From assembly GCF_900141705.1 (NCBI RefSeq), contig NZ_FQYM01000003.1:1-64000 (forward strand): a stretch of DNA of 64,000 nucleotides. Reading direction: 5' to 3'. This stretch comes from Fibrobacter sp. UWP2. GTDB lineage: Bacteria; Fibrobacterota; Fibrobacteria; Fibrobacterales; Fibrobacteraceae. The translations under genes and the position numbers were made by a program. Numbering within the stretch: the first letter of the stretch is position 1; every line of letters begins with the position of its first letter. The notes under the pieces are model-generated. The model ran no database searches. It had not been told where the DNA came from and was given only the letters and a program-made list of their open reading frames with translations. Below, in pieces: positions 46,555 to 55,372 of the stretch.

Positions 46555-48783
46555 CTACTTCTTGTTCCAGTTGAACACGGTTCTGCCGCCGTCCTGCTTG
46601 ACGCTGGCGATGTAGCTTCCAGACTTGAGCCCGGTTAGCGAGACGTAACGAGAGCCGAGGCTCAAGTTCAGCGTCTTGTGGAACACTTCTTCTCCGTTCA
46701 CGTTAAAGATGGAGAGTTCAAGCGGGCTCTTGGAGTTCGAGGAGAACACCACACCGTTGTTGCTGAACTGGGCTTTGACGCCGGAGACGCCCTTTACCAG
46801 GACCGGGGTGGAAAGATTGTAGTATTCGTTTTTGTTGACCGCACTGGCAGAGTCGCCAATGATGATGGTAACCGTTTTCGAGATGGCGTCGAGAACGTCG
46901 GTTTCTTCGGCGTAAGCCTTGTAGTAGATAATCGCGTTCTGTGTCCCAGCGACAAGGTCCGTGCCCGATTTGGTGATGTAGGCCGATGTCGCTTCTCCAT
47001 TGAACGAGACACTCATCGGGGTTCCCAGCAGGGTCTTGTCGGGAGCAGCCCCGGCGGCGGTAGCCCCAGGAGAGAGAACCATGTCTTTGATCTTGTTCGA
47101 GAGCTTGTTTTCGCCTTTGCGGTAGGTGACCGTGATGGTGTCGTTCATGGCGGTGTAGCCGGTAACTGCGGGAGCCGTAGCGACAAACTTGGCTTCGCCA
47201 ATCTTTTTGAACTGGAGCATGATTACAGAACTGGCTTCCTTTTGCGTCGAAGAGCAGTAAGTCGAGTTCGTGCACTTGGCGGTCTTGATATCCACAATGT
47301 CCGGGTTCAAAGCCTTGAGGGTGTAAGTGGCGCCTTCGAGAGTCTTTTTCTCGGAACCCAGAATCCAGTCGAAGGTGGCGTTGCTGGAGTTGCTTCCCGA
47401 GTAGTTGGCTCCGCGGCCGATGCTGCAGGGGTGCGTGTCGGCATCGTTGTAGCGGCAGTACATGTCGGTAAAGTTCGGGATGGTCTGCTTGGCGACTTCG
47501 TGAATAGTGACCACACTCTGTGAACCGTCATTGCCTGTCAAGATGGCGTAGCCGGCTCCCTTGATTTCGAGAGTGGACCCAGAAACCGTCACGACATTTT
47601 CGTTGCTCGATGTGTAGGTGCAGCCCGACTTGAGGGCATTGGTCAGCTGACCGTCGGTTTCTTTGGCCTGGGCGTGCTTAAAGGCACAAGAGCCGGTGTT
47701 TTTGCCCTTGATCAAGGAGTCTGCCCAAGACTGTCCGTGACTGGTGAGGTACTGCTTGACAAGGTTACCAGAAGTACTATAGGTTGCTGAGGCAAGCAGA
47801 CCCTGGGATGAAAGTTCCGTGCTGCCGTCGAACATGCCGGAGGTTTCCTTGCCGTTCGTCTGGCGCAAGCTCCAGTTACAGTTGCTGATTTTGTTCTGTT
47901 CCATGAAATTCATCCAGTCGCTCGTGGCGCCCTGGTCGGCGCTACCGGCGCCGTCGGCATTGACGGTTCCCCATTCGGTAATGAACACCGGGCTGCCGCT
48001 GTTCTTGGCCGCCGTGATGCGGCTTCCGTAAGATCCCACCTTATGGGTGCCGGCGTAGAAGTGGAATACATAGCCTATGTTGGTGCCGGAGACGCCACCG
48101 TAAGAGGTCAACTGGGACCAGCTCGGGGTTCCGACGAGAACCAGGTTCTGGGTGTTGGCGCGAATGCCCGGCACAACCTGGTTTGCATAACTTGTGATGG
48201 TTCCCCAGCTTGTGTTGACGGGTTCATTATAGATTTCGTAGATCACGTTCGGGATCTTGGCGTACTTGGCCGAGATTTCCTTGAAGAAGGAGTTCGCCAT
48301 GCTCTGCTCGTATTCTGCACGGTGGCTATGCCAGTCGATGATGATGTACACGTCGTTCTCGACGGCAGCTTCCACCATCCTGTCGACGATGGTCTTGTAG
48401 CTGTCGGGGGAGGTGGCGTAGGAGTAGCCGCTAGAGAGGGAGTCTGCGCTGTCGACGCATCCGTTGGATTTTTGCGAGGTACTGCTATAGCAGGTAATGC
48501 CCATGGCAAAACGGAACACGTCCATTTTCAGGTTGTCTACAGCCCAGCTGATCACGTCCTTCTTGTAGTACGGGAGGCCCGTTGCGTCAGACCAGAAAAG
48601 GCTCATGCCACGGAGCATGACTTCCTGGTTGTTCTTTTCGCCTATGATTTTGCCGCCGCTGGTGTGGAGGGCGCCATAGTAGCTAACAGGGCCGACCTTT
48701 TTGGGGACTGCCGTCGTGGCGCTGGCAAATGCCGGGATGACCGCCAAGGAAAGAAGACAAGGGAGCAGCTTACTCAATTTCAT
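46555..48783 (-). CDS. Modular endoglucanase, glycoside hydrolase family 5, with C-terminal sorting domain
   Basis: A 742-residue secreted cellulase. Order: signal peptide (about 1-22); GH5 domain (about 30-345) with VMLRGMSLFWSD, IIIDWHSHRAEY, IYEIYNEPVN (acid/base Glu 187) and VFITEWGTV (nucleophile Glu 270); a long beta-rich middle region (about 365-660) with several cysteines and Ig-like strands; and a C-terminal T9SS-type domain (SIFNVNGEEVFHK, then LTGLKSGSYIASV). It is a retaining beta-1,4-glucanase expected at the cell surface. AGGAG lies five bases before the start. The gene follows the GH8 gene on the same strand. Confidence 0.92.
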   Translation of the reverse strand: MKLSKLLPCLLSLAVIPAFASATTAVPKKVGPVSYYGALHTSGGKIIGEKNNQEVMLRGMSLFWSDATGLPYYKKDVISWAVDNLKMDVFRFAMGITCYSSTSQKSNGCVDSADSLSSGYSYATSPDSYKTIVDRMVEAAVENDVYIIIDWHSHRAEYEQSMANSFFKEISAKYAKIPNVIYEIYNEPVNTSWGTITSYANQVVPGIRANTQNLVLVGTPSWSQLTSYGGVSGTNIGYVFHFYAGTHKVGSYGSRITAAKNSGSPVFITEWGTVNADGAGSADQGATSDWMNFMEQNKISNCNWSLRQTNGKETSGMFDGSTELSSQGLLASATYSTSGNLVKQYLTSHGQSWADSLIKGKNTGSCAFKHAQAKETDGQLTNALKSGCTYTSSNENVVTVSGSTLEIKGAGYAILTGNDGSQSVVTIHEVAKQTIPNFTDMYCRYNDADTHPCSIGRGANYSGSNSSNATFDWILGSEKKTLEGATYTLKALNPDIVDIKTAKCTNSTYCSSTQKEASSVIMLQFKKIGEAKFVATAPAVTGYTAMNDTITVTYRKGENKLSNKIKDMVLSPGATAAGAAPDKTLLGTPMSVSFNGEATSAYITKSGTDLVAGTQNAIIYYKAYAEETDVLDAISKTVTIIIGDSASAVNKNEYYNLSTPVLVKGVSGVKAQFSNNGVVFSSNSKSPLELSIFNVNGEEVFHKTLNLSLGSRYVSLTGLKSGSYIASVKQDGGRTVFNWNKK

Positions 48784-48856
48784 AAAAACTCCTGATTTTT
48801 TACTATAAGATAATTTATTATGTCAAAAATGAATTTTAGGGGACCTTTTTTTCTGT

Positions 48857-50986
48857 TTACCGCTGAATACGCAGGGTTTTTGTGTAAGACTTGTCACAAA
48901 GCCGGATGATGTAAGTTCCTTTGCTGGGGAGCAGGTTTCCTACCTCAATTGCACCGGAACCGCTGATTTTTAGCGTTTTGACCAAATTTCCGTTCAAGTC
49001 GAAGGCTTCGAGCCTTGCGTTTTTGCCGAGACCTGCGTATTGGAGGGTTTTCCCGTTCAAGGAGAGACCGTTCTTGTTCGCTGCAATGGGCTTGAGTCCG
49101 GCGTTGGGGTTCCTCAAGGTGGTGACAAGCTTGCCTGTGTTGTCGTATATGTCAAACTGTCTCAGGTAAATGGCTCCGTAACCGCCTTTTTGCATTTTCG
49201 GCTCGAATTTGAAACCGCGTACCGCCTTCATCACGTCATCGTGCGAAAGGATGGTGGTAACCCACGAAGGTACCACGAACTTGTCTTTGACAAAGGCGTC
49301 GTAGCTGGTGGCGAAGTTCGCCGAGGTGACGTCGATTTCAAGCGTAGTGTAATTGTCCGTAGGGTGCAGGTAAATGCCCGGTTCGCCGCCTTCGTTGCCG
49401 TCCAGCTGCGTTTGCTGGTCCAAAATGGCAAAGCGGATAACACCTTGGCTCTTGTAGTTGATGACTATCTTGGCAATGTTGGAAAGGTCGTAGTAGCTAT
49501 CGTTCTCGTCGAACGAGAGGGCGAAACCCGCAAACGGGTACTTTAAATCGGCGGTGGCGTCGTAGGTGGGTTCCGGGGCAATGCGGAACTCGATGGCGCC
49601 GACAACGCTTCCGTCTGCCTGCTGGAAGAGACCCGAACTGCCGGAATCCGGGTGTACCACGGTTACGCCGAACTTGTCGCCATAGGCACCCCAGCCGGTG
49701 TAGCCCGAGATGCTCGCCGTGCCGTTAACGGGCAAGAGCGTACCCGCAGGCGTCTGCGGCTGGCGCATTTCGGTCTTGGTATACTTGGTGAGGCCGCTCA
49801 TGTCGTAAAAATTGGGCATGTTGCCGCTCATCGAGAGCAAGTAAAGAATGTTCAAGGTTGCCGGGTAGTAGGCTTCGCCCTTGCCGTCGGCGGGTTTCTT
49901 TTTGCCTACGGTGTTCCCTAGGGCGTCGTAAATGGTTTCGAGATAGTAGCCGGGATTGTCGGCAGACGCCATGGCGAGGCCTAGACCGCCTACATAGGTC
50001 GATGTGACGAACATGTTGTAGGGGGAGGCACCGTCTAGGCTGTAGCCGGGCCAAATGAGGCTTGCGTTGCTATAGGTCGTTCTGTCGAGCCAGCCTACGA
50101 TTTTGTCGTTGATCTTTTTGGCATCCTCAATGCCGTACCACTGGTAGCCCATGGTCATGCGCCACGGGGTGCGGGCCGCGTCGTCGTAAAAGCCGCCTGA
50201 ACCGCCCGAAACGGCTGCGCCCGTGGAGGTCGCCTTGTGTGAACTCCAGTCGCACCAGTCTGGCATAAGCCCTGTGGTCGCATTCTGGCATTGCGAAACG
50301 TGCTTTAAGTTGTTTGTAATCGCCGTTTCCCAGAAGGAATCGTTGGTGACATCCTTGAAGAGCCTGAATGCGGCAGGGAATACGTAGCTCGAGTTGAGGG
50401 CGGGGTTCCAGTTGCTGCCAGCCTTGACACGACCGTCGCTCTCCATGTCGTTGCTCTTGATCCAGCTAATGAGGGCCTTGGCATCAGAAAGGTAGGAGTC
50501 CTTGCCCCACTGCTTGCTTGCCATGACCAGGGCCATGGCGGCGTCCAGGTCGGCGTCGGTGGCGGTGCCGTCGTCGGCGCGCCCCGAGTTGTTGTTCACG
50601 TGCCAGTTCATGCCGCCGTTGTTTTTGGAGTATTTTTTCCAGTAGGCCCAGAGCTTGTCGAACTCGCTTTGGTGGTCGCCGTTATTGCTCGACATGTAGA
50701 CCATGATGAGCATGCCGTAGGCGATGCCTTCGGAGACCGACATCTCGGTACTATCGTTGGGGCTAATGATACGGGCGGTGCCGTCACCCATGTCTTTGTA
50801 CCAGGCTCCCTTCCAGTCGTTAAAATGGCTCTGGATGACAGCTGGGTCCACAAAGGTGGCTGTGTGCCCATACTTATAGGTGACTTGCTGCGGGAATGGG
50901 AATTGGGGTGCAGCAACCGCAGTTGATGCACAAATGGCTCCGGCCGCGAGGACCGTGCCGAGTAGTTTTTTTCTCTCTATACACAT
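48857..50986 (-). CDS. Modular glycoside hydrolase family 8 enzyme with C-terminal sorting domain
   Basis: A 709-residue secreted GH8 enzyme (inverting; endoglucanase, xylanase or related). Order: signal peptide (about 1-26); catalytic domain (about 30-400) with VSEGIAYGMLI (Glu 86, acid) and ATDADLDAAMAL (142-153); a beta-sandwich region (about 430-630), probably a carbohydrate-binding module; and a T9SS-type C-terminus (LEAFDLNGNLVKTLKI, then GTYIIRLCDKSYTKTLRIQR). The ATG at 50986 is preferred over 51010 because it begins the signal peptide and has TATTTT exactly 7 bases upstream, implying a leaderless mRNA. Confidence 0.9.
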   Translation of the reverse strand: MCIERKKLLGTVLAAGAICASTAVAAPQFPFPQQVTYKYGHTATFVDPAVIQSHFNDWKGAWYKDMGDGTARIISPNDSTEMSVSEGIAYGMLIMVYMSSNNGDHQSEFDKLWAYWKKYSKNNGGMNWHVNNNSGRADDGTATDADLDAAMALVMASKQWGKDSYLSDAKALISWIKSNDMESDGRVKAGSNWNPALNSSYVFPAAFRLFKDVTNDSFWETAITNNLKHVSQCQNATTGLMPDWCDWSSHKATSTGAAVSGGSGGFYDDAARTPWRMTMGYQWYGIEDAKKINDKIVGWLDRTTYSNASLIWPGYSLDGASPYNMFVTSTYVGGLGLAMASADNPGYYLETIYDALGNTVGKKKPADGKGEAYYPATLNILYLLSMSGNMPNFYDMSGLTKYTKTEMRQPQTPAGTLLPVNGTASISGYTGWGAYGDKFGVTVVHPDSGSSGLFQQADGSVVGAIEFRIAPEPTYDATADLKYPFAGFALSFDENDSYYDLSNIAKIVINYKSQGVIRFAILDQQTQLDGNEGGEPGIYLHPTDNYTTLEIDVTSANFATSYDAFVKDKFVVPSWVTTILSHDDVMKAVRGFKFEPKMQKGGYGAIYLRQFDIYDNTGKLVTTLRNPNAGLKPIAANKNGLSLNGKTLQYAGLGKNARLEAFDLNGNLVKTLKISGSGAIEVGNLLPSKGTYIIRLCDKSYTKTLRIQR

Positions 50987-50993
50987 AATAGTG

Positions 50994-50999
50994 AAAATA
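50994..50999 (-). promoter_or_regulatory. -10 box of a predicted leaderless promoter (GH8 gene)
   Basis: On the minus strand TATTTT ends 7 bases before the ATG at 50986. There is no Shine-Dalgarno sequence before that ATG. Confidence 0.45.
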
Positions 51000-51004
51000 G
51001 ATTT

Positions 51005-51023
51005 CCCCAAAAGGCTTTTGGGG
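51005..51023. promoter_or_regulatory. 19-bp palindrome, candidate operator
   Basis: CCCCAAAAG (51005-51013) and CTTTTGGGG (51015-51023) form a perfect inverted repeat around one central base. It lies where the -35 region of the GH8 promoter would be, in a divergent intergenic region. Confidence 0.45.
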
Positions 51024-51197
51024 GACTTGAAAGTAATAAAAAAGTTGCGAAGGAGCCGTTTGTGACCTCTAACACATTGGTTTGCAATGGATTAACGGCC
51101 GCTGTTTGTAAAAAAAAAAGAACAAAGGACTCTGAAGCATTGTGTTCCTAGTCAAAATGAGATGTAGCTTACATTTTTTTTGCTTTTCAAAAAAAAA

Positions 51198-51227
51198 TTG
51201 GCAAACATCGAGAAAATAAACTATATT
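51198..51227 (+). promoter_or_regulatory. Predicted promoter of the secreted T9SS-type protein gene
   Basis: TTGGCA (51198-51203) and TATATT (51222-51227) are separated by 18 bases. The leader would be about 40 bases with AAGAGAGAG as ribosome site. Confidence 0.55.
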
Positions 51228-51275
51228 ACCATCAAACCGCCCCTAGGGGTATAACAATTAACAAGAGAGAGAATT

Positions 51276-52199
51276 ATGAATAAGAAAATCCTTTCCGCTG
51301 CAGCTATCCTCGCTGCTGCCGGCTTTGCTTCCGCAATGAGCTGGTCTGGTGCTGATGGCGAATATTTTGTCAATACCGGTCTCGACAACGGCACCGAAAC
51401 TGCCGGTTACTGGTATAACTACGCTGACGACGCCGATGGCGGTCAGTCCACAATCACTTGGCCGGTTGCTCTCGGTAACGAATATAGCGACAACGCCCTC
51501 GATCCCGTCATTGACAAATGCGGTGGTGTCTGCGGTTCGTTCGCCCTTGCTGCCGGTACTCTGACCTACAAGCCGTTCGTCGGCATTGGCTTCAACGTTG
51601 CTGGTACTGCAACCGCCTCTGGTGGTCCTGCCGAACCGGCCAACGCTTCCGCTTGGGGTGGCCTTTGCATCTCCTACACGGTTGATGTTCCTGCTACCTT
51701 GGAACTTGGTCTTGGCGACGACAAGGATGCCGAAATCGGTTACGACAACCCGTTCGTGAGCCTCCCGAAGTCCGCTTCTGCTAAGCAGGTTTGCACCGAA
51801 TGGTCTGGCTTCAACCAGGCTGGCTGGGGCAAGGGCAAGGTGACTGGTGCCGAAGCTGGCGCTTCTCTCGCTTCTGTGAAGTTCAAGATCCAGGCTGCCG
51901 ATGCTACCGCTGGTCAGTTCAACATCGTCGCTGTTGCTAGCGTTAACGGAGGTTCTCCGATCAAGGCCGTCCGCGCTGCCTCCTCTGTGAAGGCTATGCT
52001 CGCTGGTCGTACCCTCTCCTTCTCCGGTATCAAGTCCGTTGCTACCGCCGAAGTGATGAACCTCCAGGGCCAGATCGTTGTTAAGGGCTCTATCGATGCT
52101 TCTTCTTCTCTCGACCTCTCTGCTCTCGACGCCGGTGTCTACATGGTCCGCGTCGCTGGCAAGTCCGTCGACTTCAGCCAGAAGATCATCATCAAGTAA
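51276..52199 (+). CDS. Secreted T9SS-type protein of unknown function
   Basis: A 307-residue protein with signal peptide (MNKKILSAAAILAAAGFASA). A jelly-roll-like domain follows (about 22-215), with GYWYNYADDADGG, GIGFNVAGTATASGG, WGGLCISYTVDVP and VCTEWSGFNQAGWG. The C-terminal ~75 residues form a type A sorting domain (GRTLSFSGIKSVATAEVMNL, then DAGVYMVRVAGKSV). The domain resembles carbohydrate-binding modules, but I cannot assign a family. Codon use is highly biased, suggesting abundant expression. A partial, decayed copy lies 118 bases downstream. Confidence 0.75.
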   Translation: MNKKILSAAAILAAAGFASAMSWSGADGEYFVNTGLDNGTETAGYWYNYADDADGGQSTITWPVALGNEYSDNALDPVIDKCGGVCGSFALAAGTLTYKPFVGIGFNVAGTATASGGPAEPANASAWGGLCISYTVDVPATLELGLGDDKDAEIGYDNPFVSLPKSASAKQVCTEWSGFNQAGWGKGKVTGAEAGASLASVKFKIQAADATAGQFNIVAVASVNGGSPIKAVRAASSVKAMLAGRTLSFSGIKSVATAEVMNLQGQIVVKGSIDASSSLDLSALDAGVYMVRVAGKSVDFSQKIIIK

Positions 52200-52220
52200 T
52201 CCTTGACTGACACTTTAAAA

Positions 52221-52250
52221 AGGCCGTCCTTTTAGGGCGGTCTTTTTTTT
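52221..52250 (+). terminator. Rho-independent terminator
   Basis: AGGCCGTCC (52221-52229) and GGGCGGTCT (52235-52243) form a 9-bp stem with two G-T pairs, loop TTTTA, then a run of T. Confidence 0.82.
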
Positions 52251-52316
52251 GTGCCGCAGAAGTTTTTTATATAAATTAATTATGTGAAGACGCAAGGGCC
52301 TTTAAATAGGGAGTGT

Positions 52317-52455
52317 GTCGGTATAGGTTTCAATGTTGCTGGTACTGCGACCGCCTCCGGTGGTCCTGCCGAACCGGCCAATGCTTCCACTTGGGGTGGC
52401 ATTTGCATCGTCTATACGGTTGATGTTCCGGCTTCTCTTGAACTCGGTCTCGGTG
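52317..52455 (+). pseudogene. Partial copy of the preceding T9SS-type gene
   Basis: These 139 bases align without gaps to 51579-51717 of the upstream gene. By hand count 119 of 139 positions are identical, and the encoded peptide differs at 4 of 46 residues, so most changes are silent. The copy has neither the signal peptide nor the sorting domain of the parent and runs straight into a terminator. The GTG-started open frame at 52284 that includes it is therefore unlikely to be a working gene. Confidence 0.85.
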
Positions 52456-52460
52456 TTAAA

Positions 52461-52487
52461 AAGGGCGCCCTGTGGGCGGCCTTTTTT
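52461..52487 (+). terminator. Terminator hairpin after the gene fragment
   Basis: AAGGGCGCCC (52461-52470) pairs with GGGCGGCCTT (52473-52482) with one G-G mismatch, followed by TTTTT. It resembles the terminator at 52221, so it was probably part of the same duplication. Confidence 0.7.
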
Positions 52488-52592
52488 ATGTTTTGTGGTG
52501 AAAAGTGCCGGTTTGCTGTGATTTGTTTCAAATTTGGGGATGCACAAGGCTATTTTTTAGTTCTTTTTGCCACGAAATGGGCTATTTGAATA

Positions 52593-52598
52593 TATATT
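52593..52598 (+). promoter_or_regulatory. Predicted -10 box of the GH8 lipoprotein gene
   Basis: TATATT lies 30 bases before ATG 52629. It is directly followed by an in-frame ATG at 52599, which would lie upstream of the transcript start and is therefore unlikely to be used. Confidence 0.45.
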
Positions 52599-52628
52599 AT
52601 GGCGAGATTAGCAAAATTAGAGGTTTTT

Positions 52629-54023
52629 ATGAACACCAAGAAATATTTGATACCGCTAATGGCAAGTTTGGCTTTGGGCCTGTCGGCTTGTGGCGGCGAA
52701 TCCGATAGCGCGGCTGCTCCGGTTGATCCGTTCAACTCTACCCCTATGTCGCAGGCGGGTCCAGTCCCTGCCTCCTCTACGGGGACCACTCCGTCGACGC
52801 CTGCAGGTACGGTTGCCGCCCTTGCTTCTGTGGCTAACCCGAATGTTCCTATTGGTTTGTACCCTTCGTGGTTGGGTTTCCACTATGTGACCTTGGAAGC
52901 GGAATCCCAGTATTATGTTGATTTTGCCAGCGGTTTTTCGTATGTGTTCAATGGTCCGTACGCTGCGGCAGGCCGTGTGATTTGGTCTACCCAGGCTTCC
53001 AATAACCAGTGCAAAACCGAAATTTCGGGTGCGATGAAGTCTCGAGCCTGTACCGTGTCGGAAGGCATTGGCTATGGCATGCTTATCTCCGCGTTCCAAA
53101 ACGATGCAGAGACCTTTAATCGCTTGTGGAACTACTCCCGTGGTTACAGGGCGTACAACAACCAGAACCTGACGCCTTGGATTACGAGGTCTTTCACATT
53201 TGACCTTGTGGACAACTCCAGTGCTACGGACGCCGATTTGGATATTGCCACATCGCTTATTTTGATGTACCAGAAGACCCAAAATCAAGAATACTTGAAC
53301 GATGCCTTGGTTATTGCGAAGGCCATTTGGGACGAGGAAATCGAACCGGGGACATATATGATTATGTCGGGTAACACTTCGATGTGGAATGGCAAGAACG
53401 GGAAGCCGATTACCTACAACTTGAGCTATTTCTCTCCGGTGGCACTGCGCCTGTTCGCCATGTACGATGGAACTCACCAGTGGGAGGCCGTGCTGAATGC
53501 CATGTACGACTACATGCAAAAGATGCAGGCCGCAGGTACAGGCGTTTTCCCGGATTGGAGTTTGATTGGCTTGACCTCGGTCAATCCGCCTAATGGTGCC
53601 GCCGGTAACGAAAAGACCGGCTTCACCTACCATTCCTTCAACAAGGAATCCGTGCGCATTCCGTGGCGCATTGCTTGGGATTACTACTGGTTCCAGGATC
53701 CGCGCGCCCTGAGTGTCCTCACCGTCTTGAACAACTTCATTGTGGCGAAGTCGAATGGTGACCCCGGTAGTGCAGCCTTGGCCATCAACTATTCCTGGAA
53801 TTTGGCCGAGGGCGCCGATGTGGCAAAGAATACCTCGGTTCCCACGCAATGGCTGGCAGCGTGGTGCGCAACGGGTATAGGCACCAATTCCAAATGGCTT
53901 GAAGACTGTACAAAGCTCGTGAATGCATCGGGCCTTACCAACAACGCCAACAGCTACTTTACAGATATTTTGCTGATGCTGTACAGCGAACTTTTGAACG
54001 GCATGTTCACAAAGACTTTCTAG
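52629..54023 (+). CDS. Glycoside hydrolase family 8 lipoprotein
   Basis: A 464-residue enzyme with lipobox LSAC (Cys 21) and a Ser/Thr/Pro/Ala linker (about 24-70). The GH8 catalytic domain has TVSEGIGYGMLIS (acid Glu 145), ATDADLDIATSLILM (199-213) and RIPWRIAWDYYWF. It is inverting; the substrate could be beta-glucan, chitosan or xylan, with cellulose favoured by context. It has no sorting domain, so unlike the minus-strand GH8 it would be held by its lipid anchor. The ATG at 52629 begins the lipoprotein signal, with AGAGG upstream. Confidence 0.9.
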   Translation: MNTKKYLIPLMASLALGLSACGGESDSAAAPVDPFNSTPMSQAGPVPASSTGTTPSTPAGTVAALASVANPNVPIGLYPSWLGFHYVTLEAESQYYVDFASGFSYVFNGPYAAAGRVIWSTQASNNQCKTEISGAMKSRACTVSEGIGYGMLISAFQNDAETFNRLWNYSRGYRAYNNQNLTPWITRSFTFDLVDNSSATDADLDIATSLILMYQKTQNQEYLNDALVIAKAIWDEEIEPGTYMIMSGNTSMWNGKNGKPITYNLSYFSPVALRLFAMYDGTHQWEAVLNAMYDYMQKMQAAGTGVFPDWSLIGLTSVNPPNGAAGNEKTGFTYHSFNKESVRIPWRIAWDYYWFQDPRALSVLTVLNNFIVAKSNGDPGSAALAINYSWNLAEGADVAKNTSVPTQWLAAWCATGIGTNSKWLEDCTKLVNASGLTNNANSYFTDILLMLYSELLNGMFTKTF

Positions 54024-54074
54024 CCTCTAGTTTGCATTTTAGAAATCCGTGGTCTCTGGACTGCGGATTTTTTG

Positions 54075-54080
54075 TATATT
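54075..54080 (+). promoter_or_regulatory. -10 box of a predicted leaderless promoter (BatD-like gene)
   Basis: TATATT ends 7 bases before ATG 54088; the start codon has no Shine-Dalgarno sequence. Confidence 0.45.
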
Positions 54081-54087
54081 CGGCGGT

Positions 54088-54927
54088 ATGGAACAAGATA
54101 GCTTGAATACAGAAACGGATTTGGACAGCGCCGCCGCCCTGCCGATGCCGACGGCGGAGGACTTGGGCATCCATGTGACGGCTGGGGCGGTGGGCCCGCT
54201 CACGGTGGGCGACACCTTTGATTTCCCCGTGACAGTCAGTTGGAGTGTGCAGGGGTCTGCCCTTTTGGTAATGCCCACGAGCACGGCGACCGCCAAGGGC
54301 ATTGCGCAGGTGGGTGTTTCGCAGGAGTCCTCGCGATCGGTAAAGGACGGCAAGGAAGTCGCTTCAATCACCTTTACATACAAACTTGTTGCCCAGGATA
54401 CGGGTAGCCTGAATATTCCCGCCCTCCGGTTCGAAATACCGACCCAGATGGGGCAACCGTTGCAGATGCGCTCGGAACCGGTACCGGTGCGCGTGTCGGA
54501 GCAGTTCAATGCGGTGCCGTTTGCCGTGGGACTGTGCGTTGGGGCGTGCGTTGCCGTGGCGGCCGTGTGGCGCATGCGTCGCCGCAAGGCAAAGGCAGCC
54601 GAGGTCGCCGCAAAGAATTCCGCTGCCGCGGAACTGCGGTTCAAAATGATGGTCCTGAAGCAGCGAGTGAATACGGCTGACAGCCGTGAGTGGCTTTTGG
54701 AGCTGGAAAGCATTTGCAAGGAATGCGTGGCCGGTAAATTCGGAATGGCCGCCTCCGCGGTGAACCTTGATACGCTTGTGAAGGACGGCAAGCTCGAAGG
54801 TTGGGAATCGCTTGTGGAAGAATTCGCGCACGCCCGCTACGGCGGCGGCAAGCGCGATGGTTTCGAAAACAAGGAAACCTGGAAAGGCGCCATGAAACTC
54901 ATGGGTATTGTGGAAGACGAAGATTAG
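54088..54927 (+). CDS. BatD-like membrane protein (short form)
   Basis: A 279-residue protein. An N-terminal beta-rich region (about 28-148: VGPLTVGDTFDFPVTVSWSV, NIPALRFEIPTQMGQPLQMR) is followed by one TM segment (about 154-172) with a basic stop-transfer sequence (WRMRRRKAK), then a helical cytoplasmic part. The layout resembles the C-terminal part of BatD/oxygen-tolerance proteins, which occur with MoxR ATPases and vWA-domain proteins; a MoxR gene lies 4 kb downstream. It lacks a cleavable signal peptide. The GNAT gene begins 12 bases later. Confidence 0.55.
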   Translation: MEQDSLNTETDLDSAAALPMPTAEDLGIHVTAGAVGPLTVGDTFDFPVTVSWSVQGSALLVMPTSTATAKGIAQVGVSQESSRSVKDGKEVASITFTYKLVAQDTGSLNIPALRFEIPTQMGQPLQMRSEPVPVRVSEQFNAVPFAVGLCVGACVAVAAVWRMRRRKAKAAEVAAKNSAAAELRFKMMVLKQRVNTADSREWLLELESICKECVAGKFGMAASAVNLDTLVKDGKLEGWESLVEEFAHARYGGGKRDGFENKETWKGAMKLMGIVEDED

Positions 54928-54938
54928 CCGGACCTTCA

Positions 54939-55370
54939 ATGAAAATTATCCGGGTTTCAAGAGAATGTGAGCGCGCTGGCGTCTACTACGTGCGCATGAC
55001 TGCGATGATGCGCAAGTACCAGATTCCGCTCGATGCCGAAGTCGATGCCCATGATGGCGAAAACTGCCATTACATTCTGGCGCTAGATGGTATTTATCCG
55101 GTGGCGACATGCCGCTGGTTCGAGCTTCGCGAAGGTGTTGCCGAAATCGGGCGTGTCGTGGTGCTGCCGGAATACCGCGGCAAGCAATTGGGCCGCTCTG
55201 TTGTCGCCGAGGCCGAGAAGTGGATGTGCGAGGCTGGCGTCAAGAAAATCGAGATTTCGAGCCGCGTAAATGCCGCAAGCTTCTATGAAAAAATGGGCTA
55301 CCGCTTCAACGAAAGCGGTAAAGCCCATCATGACACATTCGAATGCGTGTACATGGAAAAGGTTCTGTGA
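54939..55370 (+). CDS. GNAT-family N-acetyltransferase
   Basis: A 143-residue acetyl-CoA-dependent acyltransferase. Motif A is visible as EIGRVVVLPEYRGKQLGRSV (about 69-88), with the acetyl-CoA pyrophosphate loop RGKQLG. The C-terminal part has VNAASFYEKMGYRF, typical of the fold. The substrate is unknown. The start ATG at 54939 lies 12 bases after the BatD-like gene, so the two are probably cotranscribed. It converges with the SMR gene, with two bases between stops. Confidence 0.85.
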   Translation: MKIIRVSRECERAGVYYVRMTAMMRKYQIPLDAEVDAHDGENCHYILALDGIYPVATCRWFELREGVAEIGRVVVLPEYRGKQLGRSVVAEAEKWMCEAGVKKIEISSRVNAASFYEKMGYRFNESGKAHHDTFECVYMEKVL

Positions 55371-55372
55371 AC

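Noticed and set aside
48784-48856. A TTGACA box upstream of the minus-strand GH5 gene as a full promoter
   Set aside because: TTGACA is present, but the candidate -10 boxes (TATCTT, TATAGT) give spacers of 8 to 13 bases, too short for a standard promoter.
52284-52589. A 101-residue protein from a GTG start covering the duplicated fragment
   Set aside because: It would read through a terminator hairpin, lacks the signal peptide of the parent, and its second half is AT-rich noise.
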